Shown here in pieces: positions 24,803-33,797 of a stretch of DNA of 64,000 nt. Both the position numbers and the translations under genes were made by a program. The stretch is taken from assembly GCA_041166085.1 (NCBI GenBank), contig JBEEFP010000083.1, forward strand, positions 1 through 64,000. Reading direction: 5' to 3'. Under the pieces are notes generated by a model. The model saw only the letters and a list, made by a program, of their open reading frames with translations. It was not told the DNA's origin and did no database searches. Position 1 is the stretch's first letter. Each line of letters opens with the position of its first letter. Origin of the DNA: JBEEFP01 sp041166085. Its GTDB lineage: Bacteria; Actinomycetota; Acidimicrobiia; Acidimicrobiales; JAFATL01.

Positions 24803-26260
24803 TCAGGAGGCGGCCCAGCCCCTCGAGCGCTCGACGGCGCGCAACCAGCCCGCGTGGCGCGCGTCGGCGCCCGCCTTCGACGCCTTCGGCGTGAACTCCG
24901 TGTCGAGGGACCAGTGGGCGGCCAGCTCGTCGAGCGAGCCCCACACCCCTTCGGCCAGGCCCGCGAGGGACGCGGCGCCGAGGGCGGTGGTCTCCTGCAC
25001 GCGAGGCCGCGTGACCGGCACTTGGAGCTGGTCGGCCTGCATCTGCATGAGCAGGTCGTTGGCCGACGCCCCACCGTCGGCCCGTAGGCCGAGCACGTCG
25101 CGCCCGCTGACCGCGCTCATGGCGTCGACGACATCCCGGGTCTGGAACGCCATCGCTTCGAGGACGGCGCGCGCCAGATGGGCGCGGCCCGTCCCGCGTG
25201 ACAACCCCACCACAGTGCCGCGCGCGTACGGGTCCCACCACGGGCTGCCGAGGCCGGTGAAGGCGGGCACGACGTAGACGCCTTCGGTGTCCGGCACGGA
25301 GGCGGCGAGGGCCTCGATCGCGGCCGCGTCATCGATGACCTCGAGACCGTCGCGCAGCCACTGCACTGCGGCGCCGGTGACGAAGATGGCGCCCTCGAGC
25401 ACGTAGGCCAAGTCACCCGAGGCCAGCTCCCAGGCGACGGAGGTGAGGAGACCGTCGGCGGGAGCGGGGAGGTCGGGGCCGACGTTCATGAGCACGAAGC
25501 TGCCCGTGCCGTAGGTGTTCTTGGTCATGCCCGGCTCGAAGCAGGCCTGGCCGAACAGGGCCGCCTGCTGGTCGCCGCCGATGCCGCTCACCGGGATGCC
25601 GTCGGACGTCGTGCCGAACCGTCCGCTCGACGGGCGGACCTCGGGGAGGCACGAGGCCGGGACGCCGAGCAGCGCACACATCTCGTCGGACCACTGCCGC
25701 GTGCGGATGTCGTAGAGCAGGGTGCGGCTGGCGTTGCTCGGGTCGGTGGCATGGACGGCGCCGCCCGTGAGGTTCCACAGCACCCAGCTGTCCACCGTGC
25801 CGAACGCGAGGTCGGGTCCCGCCTCCACGCCGCCCTCGGTCAGCAGCCACTCGAGCTTGGTGCCGGAGAAGTACGGGTCGAGCACCAGGCCCGTGGTCGA
25901 GCGCACCAGCTCGAGGTGACCCGCCTCGCGCAGCTCGTCACACCGCGCCGCGGTGCGGCGGTCCTGCCAGACGATGGCCCGGTGCAGAGGCCGGCCGGTG
26001 CGCCGGTCCCACACCACCGTCGTCTCCCGTTGGTTGGTGATGCCGATCGCGGCGACCGGCTGATCGAGGCGCTCGCGGAGCTCGGCGAGGGTGGCTTCGA
26101 CCGCGTCCCAGATCTCGGCCGCGTCGTGCTCGACCCAGCCAGGCTGCGGGAAGTACTGCGGGAACTCCCGGTACGCCCAGCCCGCGGGCTGGCCCTTCTC
26201 GTCGATCGCGAACGCCCGCACACCTGTCGTCCCCGCGTCGATGGCCACCACGACCGCCAC
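24803..26260 (-). CDS. glpK: glycerol kinase
   Basis: GlpK phosphorylates glycerol to sn-glycerol-3-phosphate with ATP. The 485-residue protein shows the FGGY family features: the phosphate loop VVAIDAGTTGVRAFAID, the substrate contact TNQRETTVVWDR with AIVWQDRRT, GIGGDQQAALFGQACFEPGMTKNTYGTGSF (catalytic Asp in GGDQQ) and LRADGGASANDLLMQMQAD near the adenine site. The N-terminal FPQYFPQPGWVEHD is typical. It is a single gene with no glpF or glpD beside it. The nearest lipid gene is plsC at 12 kb. Confidence 0.93.
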   Translation of the reverse strand: MAVVVAIDAGTTGVRAFAIDEKGQPAGWAYREFPQYFPQPGWVEHDAAEIWDAVEATLAELRERLDQPVAAIGITNQRETTVVWDRRTGRPLHRAIVWQDRRTAARCDELREAGHLELVRSTTGLVLDPYFSGTKLEWLLTEGGVEAGPDLAFGTVDSWVLWNLTGGAVHATDPSNASRTLLYDIRTRQWSDEMCALLGVPASCLPEVRPSSGRFGTTSDGIPVSGIGGDQQAALFGQACFEPGMTKNTYGTGSFVLMNVGPDLPAPADGLLTSVAWELASGDLAYVLEGAIFVTGAAVQWLRDGLEVIDDAAAIEALAASVPDTEGVYVVPAFTGLGSPWWDPYARGTVVGLSRGTGRAHLARAVLEAMAFQTRDVVDAMSAVSGRDVLGLRADGGASANDLLMQMQADQLQVPVTRPRVQETTALGAASLAGLAEGVWGSLDELAAHWSLDTEFTPKASKAGADARHAGWLRAVERSRGWAAS

Positions 26261-26377
26261 GGCCGGGCACCGTAGTCAGTGGGAGAACGGGTCTGTGTTC
26301 CCCGCCGAGGCGCTGTTTACCCTCGCCCCTCCGCGGGCACGCCTATGGCAGCGACGACCATCGGCGAGGAGGAAGAC

Positions 26378-26437
26378 ATGTACATCGGCATCGGCACCCT
26401 GGTGCTCATCATCCTGCTGATCCTGCTCCTCACCTAG
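26378..26437 (+). CDS. 19-residue hydrophobic micro-protein
   Basis: MYIGIGTLVLIILLILLLT-stop is a single membrane helix with almost no soluble part. The ribosome site gaggaggaag, six bases before the ATG, is among the best in the window, which argues for real translation. It lies alone between glpK (divergent) and a hairpin at 26500. Tiny one-helix proteins often act as membrane-protein regulators or toxins, but I can assign no role. It is too short for ordinary gene calling. Confidence 0.55.
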   Translation: MYIGIGTLVLIILLILLLT

Positions 26438-26499
26438 GGACACGGATCGGGACCCCTCCAGGCTGCGCCGCAAGGCTGCGCCGGAGGGCGCAAAACGGA

Positions 26500-26526
26500 C
26501 GAGGGCGGCCCGCTGGGCCGCCCTCG
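26500..26526. terminator. hairpin terminator after the micro-protein gene
   Basis: CGAGGGCGGCCC-gct-GGGCCGCCCTCG forms a 12-bp GC-rich stem preceded by caaaacgga. It separates the micro-protein unit from the nrdJ promoter. Confidence 0.65.
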
Positions 26527-26594
26527 TGCGCGCGTGCACGAATGCGAACCTTCGCGAACGGCCCCTGACCTGCGGGTTCGCGAGAGGGCAACCA

Positions 26595-26623
26595 TTGCGC
26601 CCGTGTAATTACGGTGCTGTAAT
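26595..26623 (+). promoter_or_regulatory. predicted nrdJ promoter
   Basis: TTGCGC and TGTAAT hexamers are separated by 17 bp in a locally AT-rich stretch (gtaattacggtgctgtaatt). They lie about 105 bp upstream of the nrdJ ATG. Confidence 0.45.
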
Positions 26624-26662
26624 TGGGTCCCCGCGACATCTCGCGTAGGATCGGTCGGCCCA

Positions 26663-26678
26663 CCACAACATCTTGTGT
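26663..26678. promoter_or_regulatory. candidate NrdR box upstream of nrdJ
   Basis: CCACAACATCTTGTGT contains CACAA-catc-TTGTG and fits the known NrdR consensus (acaCwAtATaTwGtgt) except at about two core positions and one end. It lies 40 bp after the predicted -10. Only one clear box is seen; NrdR usually binds a pair. Confidence 0.5.
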
Positions 26679-26729
26679 CTCTGAGGACAGAGGCATGGAT
26701 CTGGGGCCCGGAACAGGAGGACGGCAAGC

Positions 26730-29516
26730 ATGGCGATTGCCCCGGAACGGATGGGGATCGGCATCCGTCGCTACTTCACCACGGAGGGGATCCACCCCTA
26801 CGAGACGGTCGAGTGGCAACAGCGGGACGCCCGCATCACCAACTACCGGGACGGCACGGTCGCCTTCGAGCAGGTGGGCGTCGAGGTCCCGGCGACATGG
26901 AGCGTCAACGCCACCAACATCCTCGCCCAGAAGTACTTCCGGGGCACCCTCGGCACGGCCGAGCGCGAGTGGTCCCTCAAGCAGGTGGCCGACCGGGTGG
27001 TCGACACCGTCACGGCGTGGGGCCTGAAGGACGGCTACTTCCTCGACGAGGCCGAGGCGGCCATCTTCAGCGACGAGCTCAAGTACCTCATCGTCCACCA
27101 GAAGGCGGCGTTCAACTCGCCGGTCTGGTTCAACATCGGCGTACGCAACACGCCGCAGCAGGCGTCGGCGTGCTTCATCCTCTCGGTCGACGACCAGATG
27201 AAGTCGATCCTCAACTGGTACGTCGAGGAGGGCACGATCTTCAAGGGCGGCTCGGGGGCCGGCATCAACCTCTCCCGCATCCGCTCGTCGGTCGAGCTGC
27301 TCGAGGGGGGCGGCACCGCCAGTGGTCCCGTCAGCTTCATGCGGGGCGCCGACGCGTCGGCCGGCACCATCAAGTCCGGGGGCAAGACGCGGCGCGCGGC
27401 CAAGATGGTCATCCTCAACGTCGACCACCCCGACATCGAGGACTTCATCTGGTGCAAGGCCCTCGAGGAGCGCAAGGCCCGCGTGTTGCGCGACAACGGC
27501 TTCGACATGGACCTCGACGGCAAGGACAACCACTCGATCCAGTACCAGAACGCCAACAACTCGGTGCGGGTCAGCGACGAGTTCATGCAGGCGGTGCTCG
27601 ACGACGCGGATTGGGATCTCATCGCGGTCACGCACGACGAGGTCGTGAAGACGGTCAAGGCGCGCGAGCTGTTCCGCCAGATCTCCACCGCGGCGTGGGA
27701 ATGCGCGGATCCCGGCATGCAGTTCGACACGACCATCAACAAGTGGCACACCGCCGCCAACACCGGTCGCATCAACGCGTCGAACCCCTGCAGCGAGTAC
27801 ATGCACCTCGACAACAGCGCATGCAACCTGGCCAGCCTCAACCTGCTCACCTTCCACAGCGAGGACGACGTCTTCGACGTGGCCGGCTTCAAGGCCGCCG
27901 TGGAGGTCGTGTTCACGGCTCAGGAGATCCTGGTCGGCAACGCGGACTATCCCACCGAGCCCATCGCCGAGACGTCGCGCCGCTTCCGCCAGCTCGGCCT
28001 CGGCTACGCCAACCTGGGCGCGCTGCTGATGGCCCTGGGCCTGCCGTACGACTCCGACGAGGGTCGGGCCATGGCCGCGGGCATCACCGCCCTCATGACG
28101 GGCCACGCGTACGCCACGTCGGGGCGCACCGCGGCCCGCATGGGTCCGTTCGCGGGGTACAGCGAGAACGCCGAGCACATGAACCGCGTGCTCGGCATGC
28201 ACCGCGACGAGGTCGCCAAGATCAACGAGGAGCTGGTCGCCACCGACCTGCTGTCTGCCGCGCAAGAGGCGTGGGACGAAGCGGTCGAGCTCGGCAACCA
28301 GTACGGCATGCGCAACTCGCAGGCGACCGTCCTCGCACCCACCGGCACCATCGGCCTGCTGATGGACTGCGACACCACCGGCATCGAGCCCGACCTCGGG
28401 CTGGTGAAGATGAAGAAGCTGGTCGGTGGCGGCACCATGTCCATCGTCAACCAGACGGTGCCCCGGGCCCTGCGCCGCCTCGGCTACACCGACGCGCAGG
28501 TGGGCGACATCGTCGACTACATCGACGAGCACAAGTCCATCCTCGGCGCCCCGCACCTGGCGGGCGAGCACATGCCGGTGTTCGCCTGCTCGATGGGCGA
28601 CAACACCATCCACTACCTCGGCCACGTGAAGATGATGGCGGCGGTGCAGCCGTGGATCAGCGGCGCCATCTCCAAGACCGTCAACATGCCCACCGAAGCC
28701 ACCATCGAAGACGTCGAGCAGCTGCACATCGATGCGTGGAAGATGGGCGTGAAGGCGGTCGCCATCTACCGCGACAACTGCAAGGTGGCCCAGCCCCTCG
28801 CCACCGCCAAGAAGGGCGACGGAGCCGACGCGCCGGTCGTCATCGAGGGCGCCGACGTCGAGCTGGCCCGCAAGGTGGCCGAGCTCGAGAAGGCGCTCGA
28901 GATTCAGACGGTCGTGGTCAAGCAGCCGGTGCGCGAGCGCCTGCCGAAGCGGCGCAAGGGCTCGACGTTCAAGTTCCGCGTGGCCGACTGCGAGGGCTAC
29001 GTCACCATCAGCGAGTACGCCGACGGCCGCCCGGGTGAGATGTTCCTGAAGGTGTCGAAGCAGGGGTCCACCCTCGCCGGCATCATGGACGCCTTCTCCA
29101 TCTCGATCTCATTGGGACTGCAGCACGGCGTGCCGCTGCGCACCTACGTCGAGAAGTACTCCAACATGCGCTTCGAGCCCGCGGGCATGACCGACGACTC
29201 CGAGCTGCGCATCGCCTCGTCGATCCTCGACTACGTGTTCCGGCGCCTGGCCATCGACTACCTGCCGTACGACGAGCGGGCCGAGATGGGCATCCTCACC
29301 ACCGACGAGCGCATGCAGCCCACCCTCCCCGGTGTCGAGGAGGAGGCGACGGAGAGCGTCGGCATGGTCGTCCCCGACCAGCCCACCGCCACCCACCCGA
29401 AGCCGGAGACGCCGCACTCCGACGCTCCGTTCTGCATGCAGTGCGGTGTCCAGATGCAGCGGGCCGGCAGCTGCCACGCCTGCCCCAGCTGCGGCACCAC
29501 GTCCGGCTGCTCCTGA
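26730..29516 (+). CDS. nrdJ: adenosylcobalamin-dependent ribonucleotide reductase (class II)
   Basis: NrdJ reduces ribonucleotides to deoxyribonucleotides with a B12 radical and works with or without oxygen. The 928-residue protein has the expected blocks: FNSPVWFNIGV, the cysteine in ASACFIL, GGSGAGINLSRIRS, SNPCSEY (active-site Cys and Glu), NLASLNL, the effector/radical segment APTGTIGLLMDCDTTGIEPD and the C-terminal cysteines CMQCGVQM...CHACPSCG that pass electrons from thioredoxin. No intein interrupts it. The ATG is preceded by aggaggacggca. No nrdAB is in the window. An NrdR-like box lies upstream. Confidence 0.95.
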   Translation: MAIAPERMGIGIRRYFTTEGIHPYETVEWQQRDARITNYRDGTVAFEQVGVEVPATWSVNATNILAQKYFRGTLGTAEREWSLKQVADRVVDTVTAWGLKDGYFLDEAEAAIFSDELKYLIVHQKAAFNSPVWFNIGVRNTPQQASACFILSVDDQMKSILNWYVEEGTIFKGGSGAGINLSRIRSSVELLEGGGTASGPVSFMRGADASAGTIKSGGKTRRAAKMVILNVDHPDIEDFIWCKALEERKARVLRDNGFDMDLDGKDNHSIQYQNANNSVRVSDEFMQAVLDDADWDLIAVTHDEVVKTVKARELFRQISTAAWECADPGMQFDTTINKWHTAANTGRINASNPCSEYMHLDNSACNLASLNLLTFHSEDDVFDVAGFKAAVEVVFTAQEILVGNADYPTEPIAETSRRFRQLGLGYANLGALLMALGLPYDSDEGRAMAAGITALMTGHAYATSGRTAARMGPFAGYSENAEHMNRVLGMHRDEVAKINEELVATDLLSAAQEAWDEAVELGNQYGMRNSQATVLAPTGTIGLLMDCDTTGIEPDLGLVKMKKLVGGGTMSIVNQTVPRALRRLGYTDAQVGDIVDYIDEHKSILGAPHLAGEHMPVFACSMGDNTIHYLGHVKMMAAVQPWISGAISKTVNMPTEATIEDVEQLHIDAWKMGVKAVAIYRDNCKVAQPLATAKKGDGADAPVVIEGADVELARKVAELEKALEIQTVVVKQPVRERLPKRRKGSTFKFRVADCEGYVTISEYADGRPGEMFLKVSKQGSTLAGIMDAFSISISLGLQHGVPLRTYVEKYSNMRFEPAGMTDDSELRIASSILDYVFRRLAIDYLPYDERAEMGILTTDERMQPTLPGVEEEATESVGMVVPDQPTATHPKPETPHSDAPFCMQCGVQMQRAGSCHACPSCGTTSGCS

Positions 29517-29534
29517 CCCGGCCCTGAATCGACG

Positions 29535-29580
29535 CCCCGAGGAGCAGGACCCCGAACTTTCGGGGTCTTGTTCCTCGGGG
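29535..29580. terminator. long hairpin terminator after nrdJ
   Basis: A 21-bp stem (29535-29555 with 29560-29580; two G-U pairs on the plus-strand RNA) closes a four-base loop. It lies 18 bp after the nrdJ stop. Confidence 0.75.
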
Positions 29581-29590
29581 GTGACGGGAA

Positions 29591-29618
29591 TTGTCGCGGC
29601 GGCGACACGCGTTACACT
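29591..29618 (+). promoter_or_regulatory. predicted promoter of the SNF2 helicase gene
   Basis: TTGTCG and TACACT are separated by 16 bp, just after the nrdJ terminator. The expected transcript start (about 29625) would place any translation start before that out of use, supporting a start at 29640 or 29709. Confidence 0.45.
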
Positions 29619-29708
29619 GTGAGAGTCCTGCTCCCGTCCGTGTGGACGGTGGAGCGGGCGTCGTCCTCCGTGCGGAGGGCGTTGCGGCGCAGGGACGCCG
29701 ACGCATAC

Positions 29709-32700
29709 ATGGATCAAGGGACACAGGCCCTCGAGGCCGCCGCTTGGGCGGTGACCGAGGGGCAGGCGAGCGCCGAACAGGTCGCGCTGCTCGAGGGCGA
29801 CCCCGAGGGGACGCGGCGCACCTTCGAACGGCTCCTCGACGAGGTCGAGGCCAACCTCGACGCGGTGCTGGCGACCAACGGGCCGGAGCGGGAGATGGCG
29901 ATCGCCGACCTCGACGGCGAGCTCGATCGTCTCGAGGCGGCCTACGACCGCTTCCATCCACGCCCCGACGAGCCCGACCCGCCTGACGAGGACGACCGCG
30001 CGGGACCCAAGCAGGTCGCGCCGCCTGCCGGCGCGCCGGCCAAGACCGAGCGCCCCGCGGCGATCGTCACGGGCGTCGGCGAGCCCGCGGGTGAGGTGCG
30101 CCTGCAGGCGTCCTGGTCGGGCGGACTGGTCGTGGTCTGGGCGGCCGGGCCCAGCGCGGAGCCCGCCAACATCGACGGCCTGGCCGATCGCCTCGAGGCC
30201 ATCGGCGGTCCCGCCCTCGGGTGGAGCCAGCACCGCGACGTCGCGCTCCCTGCCGGCGCCAAGGCGGCCGCCCTCTCGATCCCGGTCGAGGAGGCGCTCG
30301 GGTGGCTCGTCGCGGTGGGCGGGGGCCTGGGCGGCGACGGTGTGGGGTCGAGCGTCGTGTGGCTGGGTCGCGTCGCGGTGATGGCGGTGCGCCTGGTCGC
30401 GCGCGGCGGCGTGGTCCCGACCCTCCGAGGCGTGAAGCGCCGCGACGGCCGCGCCCTGGAGATGTCGGTGCGGTGGGCACCCGCGGCGGTCGACGAGCGC
30501 GAGCTCGCGGCGCTGGCCGCGGCGATGCCCGGTGCGGTGACCGCCATCGCTCGCGCCGACGCGCGCGTCGTGGCCCACGACGTCCTCGGCACGGCGGTGC
30601 ACGCGATCGCCAGCGACGCGGCGCGCCGGCTCGAGCTCCCGGCCCCACCGCCGACGACCCGCACCACCGCCCAGGTGGCAGAGGCGGTGCTCACCCGTCT
30701 CGACGGTTCGACGTTCGAAGCCCCCGTCGCGGCGGGGGCCGAGGTGTCCAAACGGCTCGAGCGATGGGTCAAGCCCGTCACCGGACAGGGCCGCCTGCGC
30801 CTTGTCGTGCAGCTCGACCCGCCCGACAAGGGCGACGCCTGGTTCCTCTCCGTCCTCGGCCCCGGCGCGCGGGGCGGGTTGCTGCCCATCGAGCAGGCGC
30901 TGGCCGACAGCAAGTCCACCAAGCCGGTCGCCGACGAGCTGGCCCGTCTCGAGCGGGCGCTGCCCGCCCTCCTCCGCGCCGGGGGCATGCGGCGGGGCCA
31001 GGTGTACCTGAGCCAGACCGAGGCGTGGGAGCTCATGACCGAGACGGGACCAGCCCTCGAGGCGGCCGGCTTCGAGGTCCGTGTGCCTGCGCTGTCGCGC
31101 CGCAAGCCGTCGCCAGGACTGCGCCTCTTCACCGAGCCGGCGGGCGACAGCGTCGTGGGCGCCCACCAGCTCAGCAACGTGCGCTGGTCGGCGGTGTTCG
31201 ACGACGTGGAGCTCACCGCCGACGACGTCAAGCGCCTGGCAGCCGAGGCCCGTCCGCTGGTGCGATCACGCGGCAAGTGGGTCGAGCTCGATCACGTCGA
31301 CCTCAAGGAGGCGGCCGCCGCGCTGGCCGAGCGGGCCAGCACCACCCAGCTCACCGGCGCGGAGATCCTCCGTCAGGCCGTCGGCCTCGAAGGGTCGCCT
31401 CTCGGTGCCATCTCGGTCGAGGGCTCTGGGTGGGCAACCGACCTGCTGGCCAAGGCCAAGGGCGCGACCACCGAGGCCGTCACCACGCCGGAGGGGTTCG
31501 TCGGCGTGTTGCGCTCCTACCAGGCGGAGGCCCTCGGCTGGCTCGGCTACCTCGACACCGTCGAGCTGGGCGGCTGCCTGGCTCTCGACATGGGGTTGGG
31601 CAAGACGCCCACCGTGCTCGCCCACCTGGCCCGCACCGGTGGCAACGGTCCCGCGCTCGTGATCGCTCCGCCAGCGGTGGTCGGGAACTGGGCAGCGGAA
31701 GCGGCCCGCTTCACGCCGAGCCTGCGCGTGGTCGTGCACCACGGTGCCTCGCGTGCATCGGCCAAGGCGCTGAAGAAGGAAGTGGCGGGCGCGGATCTCG
31801 TCATCACCACCTACGGCACCGCCGTGCGCGACGTCGACGCGCTCGCGCAGCTCGCCTGGACGCGGCTCGTGCTCGACGAGGCCCAGGCCATCAAGAACCC
31901 GGCCAGCGACACCGCGCAGCTGTTGCGGCGCATCGACGCAGGCTCGAGGCTCGCACTGACCGGGACGCCGATCGAGAACGGACTCGGCGACCTGTGGGCC
32001 ATCCTCGACTTCACCAACCCGGGCCTGGTCGGATCGCGCGCGACCTTCATCTCGCAGCTGTCGGGCGAGGGTGAGGCGGCACTGCGCGCACTGAACGGCA
32101 TCCTCGTGTTCCGTCGCACCAAGACCGAGCCCGAGGTGGCGGCCGAGCTGCCCGACAAGATCGACGAGCTGGACCACTGCACCATGACGCCCGAGCAGAT
32201 CGGGCTCTACCAGGCCGTCCTCGACAGCCTGGTGAAAGGGGCTGACGACGGACAGCCGCCCAAGCAGGCCGCCATCCTCGCGGCGATCACCGCCCTCAAG
32301 CAGATCTGCAACCACCCCGCGGCGTACCAGCGCGACGACAAGCCGCTGGGCGGACGCTCGGGCAAGCTGGCACGGCTGGAGGAGATCGTCGAGGCGGTGT
32401 TCGCTGCGGGGGAGCGCATCCTCGTCTTCACCCACTTCGCGGAGTGGGGCAAGAAGCTTGCCGATCACCTCACCGAGGTCACCGGCGAGCCCATCGCCTG
32501 CTACCACGGCGGACTGGCGCGGGGCGCGCGCGACCGACTCGTCAAGGAGTTCCAGGAAGGCGAAGGCCCGGGCGCGTTGGTGCTGTCGCTGAAGGCGGGC
32601 GGCACCGGTCTCAATCTCACTGCCGCCAGTCACGTCGTCCTCTACGACCGGTGGTGGAACCCGGCCGTCGAGGACCAGGCCCGCGACCGCGCCTGGCGCA

Positions 32701-32903
32701 TCGGTCAGGAGCGCACGGTCATCTCCCACCGACTGGTGTGTCCGGGCACGGTGGACGAGCGCGTCGAGGAGGTCGTCGCCGGCAAGCGTCACATCGCCGA
32801 CCTGGTGCTGCCCAAGTCGAGCTCGCTGGCGGACCTCGACACCGACCAACTACGCGTCGCTCTCGGCCTGCGTCCCGACGAGCTGCTGACGGAGGAGTCA
32901 TGA
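29709..32903 (+). CDS. SNF2/Rad54-family DNA translocase-helicase
   Basis: The C-terminal half is a complete SNF2 motor: motif I LALDMGLGKTPTVLAHL, motif II LVLDEAQAIKN (DEAQ), LTGTPIENGLGDLW, the partner domain ILVFTHFAEWGKKL, SLKAGGTGLNLT and DQARDRAWRIGQ. Such ATPases move along DNA and remodel protein-DNA complexes. The N-terminal 600 residues start with a helical region and then beta/alpha blocks with only weak resemblance to SNF2-associated domains. The start is uncertain: ATG 29709 begins a good helical segment, but GTG 29640 is also possible. It overlaps a small basic-protein gene by 4 bp, so the two are translationally coupled. Confidence 0.88.
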   Translation: MDQGTQALEAAAWAVTEGQASAEQVALLEGDPEGTRRTFERLLDEVEANLDAVLATNGPEREMAIADLDGELDRLEAAYDRFHPRPDEPDPPDEDDRAGPKQVAPPAGAPAKTERPAAIVTGVGEPAGEVRLQASWSGGLVVVWAAGPSAEPANIDGLADRLEAIGGPALGWSQHRDVALPAGAKAAALSIPVEEALGWLVAVGGGLGGDGVGSSVVWLGRVAVMAVRLVARGGVVPTLRGVKRRDGRALEMSVRWAPAAVDERELAALAAAMPGAVTAIARADARVVAHDVLGTAVHAIASDAARRLELPAPPPTTRTTAQVAEAVLTRLDGSTFEAPVAAGAEVSKRLERWVKPVTGQGRLRLVVQLDPPDKGDAWFLSVLGPGARGGLLPIEQALADSKSTKPVADELARLERALPALLRAGGMRRGQVYLSQTEAWELMTETGPALEAAGFEVRVPALSRRKPSPGLRLFTEPAGDSVVGAHQLSNVRWSAVFDDVELTADDVKRLAAEARPLVRSRGKWVELDHVDLKEAAAALAERASTTQLTGAEILRQAVGLEGSPLGAISVEGSGWATDLLAKAKGATTEAVTTPEGFVGVLRSYQAEALGWLGYLDTVELGGCLALDMGLGKTPTVLAHLARTGGNGPALVIAPPAVVGNWAAEAARFTPSLRVVVHHGASRASAKALKKEVAGADLVITTYGTAVRDVDALAQLAWTRLVLDEAQAIKNPASDTAQLLRRIDAGSRLALTGTPIENGLGDLWAILDFTNPGLVGSRATFISQLSGEGEAALRALNGILVFRRTKTEPEVAAELPDKIDELDHCTMTPEQIGLYQAVLDSLVKGADDGQPPKQAAILAAITALKQICNHPAAYQRDDKPLGGRSGKLARLEEIVEAVFAAGERILVFTHFAEWGKKLADHLTEVTGEPIACYHGGLARGARDRLVKEFQEGEGPGALVLSLKAGGTGLNLTAASHVVLYDRWWNPAVEDQARDRAWRIGQERTVISHRLVCPGTVDERVEEVVAGKRHIADLVLPKSSSLADLDTDQLRVALGLRPDELLTEES

Positions 32904-33211
32904 GCGATCAGGAGCCGCGCCGTCCGCAGCAGAACAGGCGCAAGTCGCAGAACCGCAAGCGGCGCAAGCAGGGCAAGCCCATCGACCTCTGGCGTCCCGT
33001 GCCCGAGCTCGACGCACCCGAGCCGATCCGTCCCGCCAGCGACCCCACCGCCCTCCTGCGTTCCCTGGGCGACCCGCCGTTGCAGGGCCAGGGCGCGGTC
33101 GCCGAGCACTACGTCGCGGCGGTCGTGGAGCGGGCTGCAGGCGTGGCCACCGCTCTTGCGGCGGCAGCCGGACTGCTCGCTACCAACCCCGAGGAGCAGT
33201 CGGGTGACTAG
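32900..33211 (+). CDS. small basic protein coupled to the SNF2 helicase
   Basis: The ATG overlaps the helicase stop (ATGA), after a strong ggaggag site. Residues 7-27 are strongly basic (RRPQQNRRKSQNRKRRKQGK) and could bind DNA or RNA. A Pro-rich linker follows, then a helical region (AVAEHYVAAVVERAAGVATALAAAAGLLA). There is no known fold. SNF2 helicases of actinobacteria often have a SWIM zinc-finger partner, but this protein has no cysteines, so it is something else. Confidence 0.65.
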   Translation: MSDQEPRRPQQNRRKSQNRKRRKQGKPIDLWRPVPELDAPEPIRPASDPTALLRSLGDPPLQGQGAVAEHYVAAVVERAAGVATALAAAAGLLATNPEEQSGD

Positions 33212-33317
33212 TCCGGGGTCGTAGCACCATTGTCCAATGGTGCGTGCGACCCCCACGGACCGAAGGTCAGGGAACAAGACCCGCCGATGGCGGCCGACAC
33301 CAGGGAGCAACCTGACC

Positions 33318-33722
33318 ATGTCCATGCGCAAGCCCTTCATCCGTTTCGCCGCCGCCGGTACCGGCGTCGCCATGTCCCTGCTGCTCACGGCGGCTCCTGC
33401 CATGGCCAAGAGCGGCGACGCCCGCTCCCGCAACGCGTGCTCGCTCTCGGGCCGCTCGGAGATGCGGGTCACGCCCGACAAGGGCGCCCTCCGCGTCGAG
33501 TTCAGGGTCGAGACCAGGACCGCGGGCCAGACCTATGACGTGAACATCACCGACAACGGCGGCAACGTCTTCACCGGCCAGCGCACCACGAGCGGCTCGT
33601 CGGGTGAGTTCAAGGTCCGGCTCAACGTGCCCAACCAGGTCGGCTCCGACACGCTGAGCGGGTCGGCCACCCAGGTGGGCGGCGGCAACAGCTGCAGCTC
33701 CACCGCCACCACCACCGTCTAG
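33318..33722 (+). CDS. secreted beta-rich hypothetical protein
   Basis: A Sec signal peptide is clear: MRKPFIRFAAAGTGVAM, SLLLTAAP and a cleavage site after AMA. The mature part of about 105 residues alternates hydrophobic and polar residues (LRVEFRVETRTAGQTYDVNITDNGG) like an Ig-like beta sandwich, with two cysteines (in NACSL and NSCSS) that may form a disulfide. The ATG at 33318 is preferred over in-frame upstream codons because the signal peptide starts there. A strong hairpin follows. No function can be assigned. Confidence 0.7.
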   Translation: MSMRKPFIRFAAAGTGVAMSLLLTAAPAMAKSGDARSRNACSLSGRSEMRVTPDKGALRVEFRVETRTAGQTYDVNITDNGGNVFTGQRTTSGSSGEFKVRLNVPNQVGSDTLSGSATQVGGGNSCSSTATTTV

Positions 33723-33739
33723 CAAGCCCCACCGCTGCA

Positions 33740-33770
33740 CCGAGGCCCGGCCCATGAGGTCGGGCCTCGG
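33740..33770. terminator. hairpin terminator
   Basis: CCGAGGCCCG pairs with CGGGCCTCGG around an 11-base loop, right after the secreted-protein gene and before the next start at 33798. Confidence 0.65.
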
Positions 33771-33797
33771 CGCGCGCCTGGGTACCGTGGAGCGGCC

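Noticed and set aside
26530..26729. Possible cobalamin riboswitch before a B12-dependent enzyme gene
   Set aside because: I looked for a B12 box and the expected large stems and found only a short promoter region and an NrdR-like box.
29568..29708. Longer N-terminus for the SNF2 helicase from 29568
   Set aside because: The ATG lies inside the nrdJ terminator hairpin and upstream of the predicted promoter, and the residues are not protein-like.
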